Source of the DNA: Chromobacterium sp. ATCC 53434
GTDB lineage: Bacteria; Pseudomonadota; Gammaproteobacteria; Burkholderiales; Chromobacteriaceae
Assembly (NCBI RefSeq): GCF_002848345.1
Contig: NZ_CP025429.1
Coordinates: 2,604,001-2,668,000 of the forward strand
Direction of reading: 5' to 3'
Length of the DNA stretch: 64,000 nt
Both the position numbers and the translations under genes were made by a program. The notes beneath the pieces were generated by a model. The model did not search any database, was not told the DNA's origin, and saw only the letters and a program-made list of their open reading frames with translations. This document shows positions 50,882 to 59,374 of the stretch, in pieces (within the stretch, counting starts at the first letter, position 1; each line of letters starts with the position of its first letter).

Positions 50882-53829
50882 CAGCGTCCTCCCGCGACTT
50901 CCGCCACGATTTCCTTGATGATGTCCGCCTCGCGCTTGGCACCGCCCCAGGCGTCGATGCGCTTGTCCACCTCGGACACCGCGTCGCCGCCCGGAAAGCG
51001 GCGCGCCAGCCGGCTCAGCGCCTCGCGATAGCCGACGAATTTCGCCACCTGGCCGCGGATTTCCACATTGGCCGGCGTGGTGGCGTAGGCCCACAACTCG
51101 ACGCCGCCCGGCTTGAAATACAGCACCCGCTCGACGATGGCGCCCTTGATCTTGCTGTACAGCAGCATCGGCGCGCCCAGCGGCGTCAGGCCCTGGATGC
51201 GGTTGGCCAGCGCCTCTTCGGCGTATTCGCTCAGATCCATGCTCTTCTTCAAATCCTCGCGCACCTCCTTGGAGTCGGCGCGCAGCACCCAGATATTGGT
51301 GGCCAGGTTCATGATGGACTTGGGGAAATCGGTGTGCTCTTGCGAGGCCAGCGCGATGTGCACCTTGTACTTCCGCCCCACCCGCACCAGGGTCTCGATC
51401 AGGCCGAGCACCATCGGCGAACTGATGTTGTGCAGCTCGTCGTAGACAATGCGCTTGACCTCGTTGCGGTTCTTACGCAGCTCGCGGCGGTGGTACTCCA
51501 TGTACTGGCCGGGGCAATCCATCGTCGGCACCACGTCGTCGTCCATGTAGTAGCCGCGCGCCAGAAAGGCGCTGGTGGCCAGGTACATCACCTCGCCCTG
51601 CTTCTGCGAGGCGGCGCCCTGGCCGCCGGTGACGTCGGCCAGGTCCACCGCCACGATCTTGGCGTTGGCGAAGTCCAGCGCGGTCTCGTAGGCCAGCAAC
51701 GGGAAGCGGCTGCTGATCGAACCCAGCATCCGGTTGCAGAAGTCCAGCATCGACGAACCACCCGGAATCACCGCGTCGGTGTAGTTGTCCTTGATGCTGG
51801 GCGTGGCCTGCATCACCTGGCTGAGGTCGGGAATGATGGGGACCGCGTAGCGCTGCGCCACGGTGGCGCAGCGGATCTCGCCGCGCTCGAACAGCATGTC
51901 GACGATGCTCCACCAGCTCGCACCCTCGTCCGGATGCAGGTTGTTGCGCTGCAACGCCTCGTCGACTTCCTGGTTGCGCCGCGGCTGGTATTTCTTCGGT
52001 TTCTCGATCGAGAAGTAGCGGTAGGCCGCGGCGACCAGCGTGTCCACCAGCTCGGCAATCTCCGGCACCGGCCTGTCCTGGCCGACCGGCGTCAGCAACA
52101 GGGTGACGAAGTCGACCAGGAAGGCCTTCTCGTCCGGCACCGCCGCGCGGCAACCCAGCATGGTGTCGAACGGATTCATCGCGTTGCGCTTGTCTATCGA
52201 CAGCCGGTAGTGCTGGGCCAGGTATTCCCGGTCCGGCGGCAGCGAGGCCTTGACGGTGTCGATCAGGCCCTTGGACGAGTAGCCGACGTCCAGGATGGCC
52301 ATCCGCGGAATGTCGTCCTTGCCCGGCTGCAGGATGGAGCCCAGGTTCAGCGCCTGCAGCAGCACCGACTTGCCCGAGCCCATGGTGGCGAACATCACGT
52401 CGACCCAGGCCTGCTGCAACTGCGAGCCGACTTGATAGACGAAGAGCTTGCCGTCCTCGGTCAGCATCATCATATTGCCGTAGTTCCACGGCGAGGCCGG
52501 CCGCTCGATGGGCAGGATGGCCGCCAGCATCTGCGCCGGCAGGATCAGCTCCGGCGCCAGATTGCGAAAGCCCGGCAAGGTGCCTATCGCCACCTCGCAG
52601 GGATTGCCGAACTCCTGTATCACCTGGCCGCCGCCCCAGCCGTTCAGGGCCGCCGCCAGCTCGGTGAAGCGGTCGGTGGCCTCCTGCTTGCTGGCGCCCC
52701 AGGTCGCCACCGAGATCCGGACGCCGACGAAGGTGGTCACGCCGCTTTTTTCCAGCTCCTTCACCTCGTTGATCGCGTCGACGATTTTGGAGTTCTGCCC
52801 GCCGAAAGTGGAGAATTTCAGGAACTGCGCCACCGACTTCTTGGTGGAGAAACGGCCGGACGCGCTGCCGGACAGCAGCTGGAACGCCATCCGGAACGGA
52901 ATCTCGGCATGGATGCGCGCCGTCGGCAAAATGCGCAGCAGATTGTTGAACCCCTCCGGCTGCGAGATCGGAAATTCGAAATAGCCGCTGGAGTAGTACC
53001 GGTTGCCTGTCCGCGCGACGCCCTCTTCCGGCATGTTTTCCGCCTGGCGGCGGAAAATCTGCAAGCCCGGCAGCGGCGGCACGATGTCGTCGCGCTGGCC
53101 GGCGATGGCCGGCTCGGCGCGCGCCGGCGGCGCGCCGTTCTGCTTGACCGAGTCCGGTGTGATGGGCCTCAGGCCCTCGCCGCCGCCGTCCCACAGATTG
53201 GCGTCCATCACGATGGCCTCTTCCAGCGTCAACGCCCGCGCCTTCAGGCTGAAGATGCTGACCAGTCCCTCGACGTATTCCTTGCACACCCCCTGGTGGC
53301 GGTTGCGCATCGCCGGAATGAAGGTTTCGCTTTGCGCCATCTCGCCGCCGGACCAATTAGCGGCCACCTTGCGCATTTCCTTGGGCAGGATGGACGGCGA
53401 GGTGGTGACCACGATCAGCGCGATCTCCGACGCCACGGTGCGCGACAGAATGTCCTCGCGCTCGTCCAGGATGAAGTTGACGTCCATGCCGATGCGCGCG
53501 GTGGCCGAGCGTATGCTGTTGGCCTGCTTCTTCACTTCCTTGCGCGAGGTTTCCTTATCTCGCTGGAAGACGATGTCCACCACGATGCCGTTGCGGCGCG
53601 GCAGGCTGGCCAGCATCGCCGCCAGCTTGGCCAGCCGCTCCCGATAAGCCTCGCCGTCGAAAGACTGCAGCGCGCCGTCGAGCTTGTAGACCGTCATCAG
53701 GCCGCCGCCGCGCAGCGTGATCACCGGGCCGGAACCGGTGGTCCAGGCGCACTTGTCCCACAACGCCGCCCCGCGAATCTTGGGCAGCCGCTTCATGAAG
53801 TTGTCAAACGCGTCAAATATCGTCGTCAC
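50881..53829 (-). CDS. dotO: DotO/IcmB/TraU ATPase (VirB4-like)
   Basis: 982 residues from a GTG start with GGAG seven bases before it. Walker A ATMGSGKSVLL at about 480-490; Walker B region RIVYDELHNI and motif VHIALASQEHTDFPKS in the C-terminal part. The N-terminal half lacks catalytic motifs, as in IcmB. It forms the hexameric motor at the base of the type IVB channel that receives DotB. Second gene of its unit, after icmJ. Confidence 0.95.
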   Translation of the reverse strand: MTTIFDAFDNFMKRLPKIRGAALWDKCAWTTGSGPVITLRGGGLMTVYKLDGALQSFDGEAYRERLAKLAAMLASLPRRNGIVVDIVFQRDKETSRKEVKKQANSIRSATARIGMDVNFILDEREDILSRTVASEIALIVVTTSPSILPKEMRKVAANWSGGEMAQSETFIPAMRNRHQGVCKEYVEGLVSIFSLKARALTLEEAIVMDANLWDGGGEGLRPITPDSVKQNGAPPARAEPAIAGQRDDIVPPLPGLQIFRRQAENMPEEGVARTGNRYYSSGYFEFPISQPEGFNNLLRILPTARIHAEIPFRMAFQLLSGSASGRFSTKKSVAQFLKFSTFGGQNSKIVDAINEVKELEKSGVTTFVGVRISVATWGASKQEATDRFTELAAALNGWGGGQVIQEFGNPCEVAIGTLPGFRNLAPELILPAQMLAAILPIERPASPWNYGNMMMLTEDGKLFVYQVGSQLQQAWVDVMFATMGSGKSVLLQALNLGSILQPGKDDIPRMAILDVGYSSKGLIDTVKASLPPDREYLAQHYRLSIDKRNAMNPFDTMLGCRAAVPDEKAFLVDFVTLLLTPVGQDRPVPEIAELVDTLVAAAYRYFSIEKPKKYQPRRNQEVDEALQRNNLHPDEGASWWSIVDMLFERGEIRCATVAQRYAVPIIPDLSQVMQATPSIKDNYTDAVIPGGSSMLDFCNRMLGSISSRFPLLAYETALDFANAKIVAVDLADVTGGQGAASQKQGEVMYLATSAFLARGYYMDDDVVPTMDCPGQYMEYHRRELRKNRNEVKRIVYDELHNISSPMVLGLIETLVRVGRKYKVHIALASQEHTDFPKSIMNLATNIWVLRADSKEVREDLKKSMDLSEYAEEALANRIQGLTPLGAPMLLYSKIKGAIVERVLYFKPGGVELWAYATTPANVEIRGQVAKFVGYREALSRLARRFPGGDAVSEVDKRIDAWGGAKREADIIKEIVAEVAGGR

Positions 53830-53868
53830 TGCGCATCTCCGAACGCCTCACATCGCCGCCTGGCGCCG

Positions 53869-54471
53869 TCATTGTTCCGCCTCCGCCCTGTCGTGCCGGC
53901 GCAATTCGTCTATGCCGAGCGGCCGGTACGACGGCGGGAAAATCAGCCGCAGGCCGTTGCGGGTCAGCAGCCTGACGGTATCCTCATACGAGTCCTCGCG
54001 GCTTTTCGCCAGCACCCTGAGGAAGGTGGCCAGATTGTCCACCGTGCCGCGGCCGCCCATATAGCTCTCCATCAAGCGCGCAGACTGCTGGAAATGCTGC
54101 TCGAGGTGACAGTCCGGCCCGCCCGATCCCAGCCAGGGCCAGGCGCGGCACAAGCGGTTCAAGGCTTCTTGCGAACGGCCCTTCTCCACACCCCAGAACG
54201 CGCCGGCGCGCAACGCGGCGCCGACATGCTGGGTGGCGCGGCAGTAGTGGCACAACACCAGCCAGTTGTCCGGCGCCTCGTTGCCGTAGTCGTCGTCCAA
54301 CGGCTCGGCCTCCATGAACTCGCGGCTCCGGTAGCCGCAAAACTTGCAGCAATAGCGGTTGTACTCGAACAGCGAGCTGAGGAAGCCATGCGGCGGATGG
54401 CGGCTGACGGCATGCACTCCGTTCACGCCGTCCGGGTAGTCGCGGTTGCGGTAGATCTGCGGCTGTAGCAT
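53869..54471 (-). CDS. icmJ: IcmJ/DotN/TraT-like zinc protein
   Basis: 200 residues. Cysteine pairs CKFC (about 43-46) and CHYC (about 74-77) form a probable zinc site of the HNH-like type known from Legionella DotN (IcmJ), which joins the DotL coupling complex. It is cytoplasmic with a charged tail. The place immediately before icmB matches both Legionella and R64. First gene of its unit. Confidence 0.88.
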   Translation of the reverse strand: MLQPQIYRNRDYPDGVNGVHAVSRHPPHGFLSSLFEYNRYCCKFCGYRSREFMEAEPLDDDYGNEAPDNWLVLCHYCRATQHVGAALRAGAFWGVEKGRSQEALNRLCRAWPWLGSGGPDCHLEQHFQQSARLMESYMGGRGTVDNLATFLRVLAKSREDSYEDTVRLLTRNGLRLIFPPSYRPLGIDELRRHDRAEAEQ

Positions 54472-54490
54472 TTAAATGTTTTATAAAATA

Positions 54491-54510
54491 TATACTATAA
54501 CAAACATTAT
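54491..54510 (-). promoter_or_regulatory. Locus-wide AT motif, copy upstream of icmJ
   Basis: Minus strand ATAATGTTTGTTATAGTATA, 20-39 bases upstream of icmJ. Two mismatches to the consensus (AATGTTTGTTA). Confidence 0.55.
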
Positions 54511-54534
54511 ACACGGAAGGCCGATGGTGAAAAC

Positions 54535-54560
54535 ATAAAAAAACCCGCCGCCGGCGGGTT
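54535..54560 (-). terminator. Rho-independent terminator after the icmD-like gene
   Basis: On the minus strand AACCCGCC-GGC-GGCGGGTT is followed by a run of T (54537-54543). Stem 8 bp, loop 3. It closes the dotI-icmD unit 19 bases after the stop and separates it from icmJ. Confidence 0.88.
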
Positions 54561-54578
54561 GGATCCGTGCCGACGGCA

Positions 54579-54953
54579 TCACATCAGGGTCTTGCCGCCC
54601 ATGCCGATCCAGTCCGGGGCGAAATAGGCGATCACGCCGCCCAGTCCGGCGAACAGCGCGGTCTTCATATGGCCGCGGTCTTCGCGCCCCGGCTTGCCGG
54701 ACACATAGATGTTCCAGCCGGAGAAGCCCATGCACATCACACCCACCAGTTGCAGGCCCATCGCCAGCACGTCCTTGAAGGTGGTGATCAGGTCCTTTGC
54801 CTGGTTGGCGGTGTCGGTCAGGCTCTTGCCCGAGCTGTTGATGGCGGCGGTCGCCGAGCCGCCGGCGCCGCTGGCCGCCAGGGCCGCCTCGGCGGCGAAC
54901 AGCGCCAGCATGCCCACCATCAGCATCATTCCGCGATTCTTGCTTTTGAACAT
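54579..54953 (-). CDS. icmD: IcmD/DotP/TraR-like membrane protein
   Basis: 124 residues: signal or first span (about 9-27, MLMVGMLALFAAEAALA), a hydrophilic Ser/Thr part, then two hydrophobic stretches (about 60-82 and 98-113, LFAGLGGVIAYFAPDWIG). Size, position after the icmC-like gene and topology match TraR/IcmD. GGGAGTGG precedes the start. Role: inner-membrane part of the channel. Confidence 0.7.
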   Translation of the reverse strand: MFKSKNRGMMLMVGMLALFAAEAALAASGAGGSATAAINSSGKSLTDTANQAKDLITTFKDVLAMGLQLVGVMCMGFSGWNIYVSGKPGREDRGHMKTALFAGLGGVIAYFAPDWIGMGGKTLM

Positions 54954-54990
54954 CGTTCCACTCCCTGATTTTTTTTAAAGACAGACAGAT

Positions 54991-55251
54991 TCAGGACATG
55001 CCCGGAAAGGTATTTCTGACCAGATCCCAGACATCTTCCATGTAATAAAGAAATATCCCCGACAGAAACAGCACGAAGATCTTCCAGCCGTCGCCGGCCT
55101 GGGTGAAGCGGGCGTCGCCGCTCTTGTACATCGTCCACCCCGCCCGCCCCATCGCCGCCAGGCCGAGCAACTGGCTGAGCGCGTACACCGCTTGCCGTAT
55201 CGCATTGCCGGCGGTCATCGCATCGCCGGACAACAAAGTCTGGTCAAACAT
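54991..55251 (-). CDS. IcmC/DotE/TraQ-like membrane protein
   Basis: 86 residues from ATG 55251, overlapping the dotG stop by one base (TGATG). Two hydrophobic stretches (about 16-38 and 58-72, WKIFVLFLSGIFLYYMEDVWDLV). In R64 traQ and traR follow traP; here the pair follows traO/dotG directly, with the traP-like gene moved 34 kb away. Shorter than IcmC of Legionella (about 190), so the assignment rests mainly on position and topology. Confidence 0.6.
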   Translation of the reverse strand: MFDQTLLSGDAMTAGNAIRQAVYALSQLLGLAAMGRAGWTMYKSGDARFTQAGDGWKIFVLFLSGIFLYYMEDVWDLVRNTFPGMS

Positions 55252-56447
55252 CACGACCCTCCCGCAAACGCATCGTCCAGAAACAGCACGCCCACCAGTT
55301 CGCTCCTGTTCAGAATCACCTCCGATTTGTTGAACCGCGCGGCGCCGGCCGCCGCCACCTGGGAAACCGCCTCCACCGTCTTGCCCAGCGCGAACTTGGC
55401 CGGCTGGTCTATCCTGGGCACCGTGGTGACGGCGCCGCCGTTGACCACCGTGGTCTCGCCGCCGCTGGTCAGCGCGGTGGCGTAGCTGCCGAGGAAGGCG
55501 CCGGCCGCTATCATGCCGAAGCGGTCCAGATAGTGGCCCTTGACCGCGCTGGCCACCGCCTGCGAATTGGTCTGTTTGTCCACCAGCACCGCGTCGACCG
55601 GCACCACCCGGCCATCGGCCAGCCGCATCTTGCTCAGTTTCACCACCAGCGCGTCGTAGCCCTCGCTATAGGTGCCGAACAGCTGGGCATCGCGCTTGCC
55701 GCCGTCCTCGACGATGCGGACCATCACCGTCGTGCCCTGTTGGTAGGACGAGGTTTCGTTCAGCGTCACCGCCGCGACCCGCTCGCCCATGAAGGCGATC
55801 CGGCTGCCCTTGTACTGGCCGCGCCCGCCGTCACCGCCGCCCCCGTCCGAGCCGCGCAAGGCCACCGGCGGGGCCGCGCCGGCGCCATACCAGTTGATCA
55901 GCTTTCGATCCTGCGCCGGCGCGTCGCCGCGGCCGTCCAGCCGCTGGAATTTCTGCAGCCAGGCGCCCTGTTTCTGCACCGAGGCGGCGTCCAGCGCCGA
56001 CGCCAGCGCGCCGCCCTGCGGCACCGGCGGCAGGCCGCCGCCCGAACCCTGCTGCGGCGATGCCGGATCGGGGCCGCGCTCGCTCAAGGCGCCGACCTCG
56101 GCGACATAGGCGCCGCCGCTGGCGATGGCGCTCTTCTCGCGCCCGGCCTGCTGCGTGTTCAGCAACGCGTCGGCGGTGCCGTACAACGCCGGCTGATTGT
56201 GATTGTCGGCCTGGGCCAGCGTACCGGCGTCCACCGTGCCGGTGTCCTTCATCTTCTCCGGCGTGCTGGCCAGCGCCATCTGATCCTGCGGCGCCTCCTT
56301 GGGCGCGGTGACCTTCTTGTAGATCAGCATCGCCGCGAAAAAGGCGATGGCCGCGACGCCGAACACCGCCAGCCGCTTCTTGCTGGCGTCGACGCCGGCG
56401 CCCTTGGGCTGCTTGCCGAAATCGACCATATCGGGTTTATTGCTCAT
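55251..56447 (-). CDS. dotG: DotG/IcmE/TraO core protein (VirB10-like)
   Basis: 398 residues, much shorter than Legionella DotG (about 1,050), lacking the pentapeptide-like repeats. One membrane span at about 25-43 (LAVFGVAAIAFFAAMLIY), a Pro/Gln-rich linker, then the TrbI/VirB10 beta-barrel domain (about 200-398): GERVAAVTLNETSSYQQGTTVMVRIVEDGG, RVVPVDAVLVDKQTNSQAVASAVKGHYLDRFGMIAAGAFL, SELVGVLFLDDAF. It connects inner and outer membrane rings of the channel. Confidence 0.93.
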   Translation of the reverse strand: MSNKPDMVDFGKQPKGAGVDASKKRLAVFGVAAIAFFAAMLIYKKVTAPKEAPQDQMALASTPEKMKDTGTVDAGTLAQADNHNQPALYGTADALLNTQQAGREKSAIASGGAYVAEVGALSERGPDPASPQQGSGGGLPPVPQGGALASALDAASVQKQGAWLQKFQRLDGRGDAPAQDRKLINWYGAGAAPPVALRGSDGGGGDGGRGQYKGSRIAFMGERVAAVTLNETSSYQQGTTVMVRIVEDGGKRDAQLFGTYSEGYDALVVKLSKMRLADGRVVPVDAVLVDKQTNSQAVASAVKGHYLDRFGMIAAGAFLGSYATALTSGGETTVVNGGAVTTVPRIDQPAKFALGKTVEAVSQVAAAGAARFNKSEVILNRSELVGVLFLDDAFAGGS

Positions 56448-57492
56448 AGTTGCCCCAACGGATCACGATCGCGCGGGCGCCGCCGCCCATGCCCGCCACC
56501 ATCGACGACGGACGGTAGTCGAACTCGTAGGCGGAGCCGCCGTCGTCGTCCCGGGTGCTGGTCCGGAAATTACGCGGCGACAGCAAGGTCACGCCGGGCC
56601 TGACCTTGACGAAGACCCGGCTGTCCGACAGCCGGCGCCACACCTTGATCGCGTCGCCGCCGTTGTGCGACACCGTCTGCATCTCCTCGCCGACCGTCTC
56701 CTTCAGCACCGCCATCAGCGGGCCGGACAACGGCGACTGGTATTCGTCGCCGCGGTTCAGCGCGTCGCCGCCCATCCAGCTCAGCCTGAGGTCGGCGGCG
56801 AAGTCGGCCTTCTCGCCGCCCTTCGGATAGATGGACTTCACCCGCACGACAATGGGACGGAAGGAGCCGGCGGCGAACACCGTCAGCGAGGTGGTGCCGG
56901 AGCCGGAGGAATCGATGACGATCGCGTCCTTGCCCTCGCCGACCGAAGGGGTCGCCGCCGGCGCGCCGCCTCCGGCCAAGGCGGCGGCCTGCGGAATCGC
57001 GCCGCCGCCGTCGCCGGGGATCGGATGCACCGTCAGGAAAGACATGCCGGGCACGCTGCCCGATATTTTCAACGGCTGGCCGGCGACATCGGTCAGGCGC
57101 ACCGTCAGCGGATAACCGACCGCCACCGTCAGATCGACGGTACGGCCCGGCCGCACCGGTATCGTCCGCTGCTCGCCGGACACCGACGGCGAATCCTTCA
57201 GCCGCTCCACCTTGTCCACCTGGCGGCGGTACATGCGGATCTGGCCCGGATCGAACGGCACCGCCTCCTTCATCACCGAGCCGAACACCGGATCGGCTTC
57301 CATCGCCCGCTGCAAGGGATCGCGGGCAGGCGCCCGGATGGCCGCCTGCGGCGCCGCCGACTGCATCGCCAGCCGCGGATCGCCGGCGCTCTCGGTATAG
57401 AACTGGCCGCCGGCCTGCCCGGCCGCCGCCGCCGTAAGCCATGCGCCGGCCAGCAGCAAGCCGGCCGCCATGCCTGTCTTCATCGCGTTCAC
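56437..57492 (-). CDS. dotH: DotH/IcmK/TraN outer-membrane core protein
   Basis: 351 residues from a GTG start (GTGA overlap with the dotI stop; AGGATAGGG upstream); ATG 57483 is an alternative. Signal peptide about 4-24. Family marks: PVRPGRTVDLTVAVGYPLTVRLTDVAGQPLKI (about 110-140), FLTVHP, and the C-terminal VWRRLSDSRVFVKVRPGVTLLSPRNFRTSTRDDDGGSAYEFDYRPSS. It forms the outer-membrane ring with DotC and DotD. It overlaps dotG by 11 bases. Confidence 0.93.
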   Translation of the reverse strand: MNAMKTGMAAGLLLAGAWLTAAAAGQAGGQFYTESAGDPRLAMQSAAPQAAIRAPARDPLQRAMEADPVFGSVMKEAVPFDPGQIRMYRRQVDKVERLKDSPSVSGEQRTIPVRPGRTVDLTVAVGYPLTVRLTDVAGQPLKISGSVPGMSFLTVHPIPGDGGGAIPQAAALAGGGAPAATPSVGEGKDAIVIDSSGSGTTSLTVFAAGSFRPIVVRVKSIYPKGGEKADFAADLRLSWMGGDALNRGDEYQSPLSGPLMAVLKETVGEEMQTVSHNGGDAIKVWRRLSDSRVFVKVRPGVTLLSPRNFRTSTRDDDGGSAYEFDYRPSSMVAGMGGGARAIVIRWGNYEQ

Positions 57493-58148
57493 ACCCTATC
57501 CTTCGACATGTAAAGGGCCAAGATGCGGAAATCCCGGCTACCGCCCGCCTGCACCAGGCCCACGACCACGCGGAACTTCATCTGGTTGTCCGAGCGCTGG
57601 GTGCGGTTCAGATAGCTCAAAGTGCCCTTGGCCTCGAACTCCCACGCGTCGACGCCGGCCTGCTGGCCTTTGTGGACCAGGATCGGAGAGCTGGTCAGCT
57701 TCATATTGCTGATCAGCTCATTGTTCTGCACCGACTGGAAGGTTCCGGCCTCGTTCAGCTCATTCTTGAAATTGAGCCAGGAGTCCTCGGTGAAATACTT
57801 GCTGGCGGCATCGGCGAAATGCGGGTCGAGCTCGGTCCAGTTGTAATTGAGGATCTGCGACAGCGCGTAGCTGAGCCACTGCCCGGCCTGCTGTTCGTTC
57901 ATCACCGGCGTGCCGCTCGATATCAGCTGGTATTGCCGGCCATCCGGCGTCACCGCGAAGAAGTGCGGCGGCGGCGCCTCCTTGCGCGCCAGCGCCGCCA
58001 ATGCCACCGCTTCCAGCAGGCAGGCCGCCGCCAGACCAAGAATGATCAGCGTCTTGCGGCGCGAGTCGTAGCGCAAATTGCCCGACTCACCCATGGTGTC
58101 GCGCAGCGCGCGGTCCACTTCGTGATCGTTCAGCTTCATCAGTGACAT
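57489..58148 (-). CDS. dotI: DotI/IcmL/TraM inner-membrane protein
   Basis: 219 residues: cytoplasmic N-terminus, one membrane span at about 33-51 (TLIILGLAAACLLEAVALAAL), and a periplasmic NTF2/VirB8-like domain (QAGQWLSYALSQILNYNWTELDPHFADAASKYFTEDSWLNFKNELNEAG). This is the defining pattern of DotI/TraM. It is the first gene of the first secretion unit, so the locus starts here on the right side. Confidence 0.93.
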   Translation of the reverse strand: MSLMKLNDHEVDRALRDTMGESGNLRYDSRRKTLIILGLAAACLLEAVALAALARKEAPPPHFFAVTPDGRQYQLISSGTPVMNEQQAGQWLSYALSQILNYNWTELDPHFADAASKYFTEDSWLNFKNELNEAGTFQSVQNNELISNMKLTSSPILVHKGQQAGVDAWEFEAKGTLSYLNRTQRSDNQMKFRVVVGLVQAGGSRDFRILALYMSKDRV

Positions 58149-58170
58149 TGGCGAATCTCTGGTTTAATTT

Positions 58171-58204
58171 AGTTTGATACGATATAAATCTTATCAAACA
58201 TTTT
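58171..58204 (-). promoter_or_regulatory. Locus-wide AT motif with inverted copy upstream of dotI
   Basis: Minus strand AAAATGTTTGATAAGATT at 58187-58204, and an opposing AGTTTGATACGATATAAA on the plus strand at 58171-58188, giving dyad symmetry. Ends 22 bases upstream of the dotI start and is separated from the sulfation genes by a terminator. Confidence 0.6.
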
Positions 58205-58228
58205 AACCATGATCTCGCCAGCTTGCCA

Positions 58229-58261
58229 ACAAAAAAAACAGCCACCCCCTCAGGGACGGCT
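58229..58261 (-). terminator. Rho-independent terminator after the sulfotransferase gene
   Basis: On the minus strand AGCC-GT-CCCTGAGGGGG-TG-GGCT is followed by eight T residues (58231-58238). An imperfect stem closing the cysC-sulfotransferase unit 22 bases after the stop and isolating it from the secretion locus. Confidence 0.8.
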
Positions 58262-58282
58262 CGGGACGCGGTCAGGCGCAGA

Positions 58283-59374
58283 TCAGCGCCGTTCGCCCGC
58301 CAGCGCCGCGCTCGGCTCCTCGGCGCGGACCGGCGCCGCGTCGCGCTGCAGCCGTTGCCGCAGTCCGGCCAGGTAGTCGGCTCGATGCCGGCGCAGGATG
58401 TGATCGCGGTAGTTGCGTTGCCGCAGCTCGTCCCACGCCTGCGCCCGCGCCCGTTCCGAGTGCTTCTCGGCCAGCGCCGTCAACTCGTCGCTCAGCGGCA
58501 GCTGGGCCGGCGTCAGCAGCGTGTAGCCATAGCGTTGCATATAGTCGCGGCAGGCGGTTTCTATGATCTCGATCTCGCGCAGCGACAGCTGCTGCTTGAA
58601 TTTGTCGGCATTGGCGACGATGGGCGGAAAGTGGTTGGACGACCACAGCGCCGACAACTGCGAAATCTGCGCCGCCTCCGGCGAGCTGCGGATGTCCAGC
58701 ATCTGCGGCAGGAAGTCTATGCCGAAGAAATCGCAGATCTGTCGCAGCACGGACTGTTGATCGGCCAGGAAATCCTCGTAGCGTATCGTCAGCACCCTGT
58801 CCGGATGATTCGCCAGCAGCCGGTCGGCCGCCTGATAGGCCGCCAGCCAGGTGCGCACATTGAGCACGGTGTCGAAGTCGTGGATGATGGCGCGGTTGAT
58901 CGACGACACTTGGGCGCGCGGGTCCCGCACCACGTTGAGAAAGCGCATCCGCGGCAACAAGCCCAGCAGCTCTTCGGCGTAGTGGACGCAATCCAGCGAC
59001 TTGTCCATCGCCACCGCGGCGCCCTGCCGTTCGGCGCCGCGCAACAGCATTTCCCACACCACCCGGTGCGGGCTGCGCGGCTGATCGGCCAGGACCTCGA
59101 ACAACTCCACCGGATCGAAGGCGAGATCCGGCCACTTCACCATGCTGGCCGCCTGCAAGCCCACCAGGTCCACCACCAGCTGGAAATAATTGCGGTCGTC
59201 GGCCAGATCGCCGTACAGCGGCAACAGCGGCATGAAATCGACGATGTGCAGCGGATACGGCGAATAGAACTGCTGGCTGAAATTCAGCCTCAGCCTCAGC
59301 GCGTGGCTACCACAGCGGCGCAGCGGAATCATCAGCACCGGCAGCGGCCGGTCGGCGTCAGATGTGATACTCAT
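58283..59374 (-). CDS. Sulfotransferase-family protein
   Basis: 363 residues. PAPS-binding 5'-phosphosulfate loop near the N-terminus, PLRRCGSHALRLRL (about 16-29), with Cys-Gly-Ser where many have Ser-Gly-Thr, and the 3'-phosphate motif NVVRDPRAQVSSINRAI (about 145-161). The middle binds an unknown acceptor. No signal peptide, so it acts in the cytoplasm. Its start overlaps the end of cysC by 17 bases, so the PAPS maker and user are co-translated. The acceptor may be a surface glycan, lipid or small molecule. Confidence 0.87.
   Translation of the reverse strand: MSITSDADRPLPVLMIPLRRCGSHALRLRLNFSQQFYSPYPLHIVDFMPLLPLYGDLADDRNYFQLVVDLVGLQAASMVKWPDLAFDPVELFEVLADQPRSPHRVVWEMLLRGAERQGAAVAMDKSLDCVHYAEELLGLLPRMRFLNVVRDPRAQVSSINRAIIHDFDTVLNVRTWLAAYQAADRLLANHPDRVLTIRYEDFLADQQSVLRQICDFFGIDFLPQMLDIRSSPEAAQISQLSALWSSNHFPPIVANADKFKQQLSLREIEIIETACRDYMQRYGYTLLTPAQLPLSDELTALAEKHSERARAQAWDELRQRNYRDHILRRHRADYLAGLRQRLQRDAAPVRAEEPSAALAGERR

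Noticed and set aside
13688..58282. Attachment-site repeats at the two ends of the secretion locus
   Set aside because: I compared about 100 bases at each boundary by eye and saw no direct repeat; no integrase other than the Rci-like enzyme is present.
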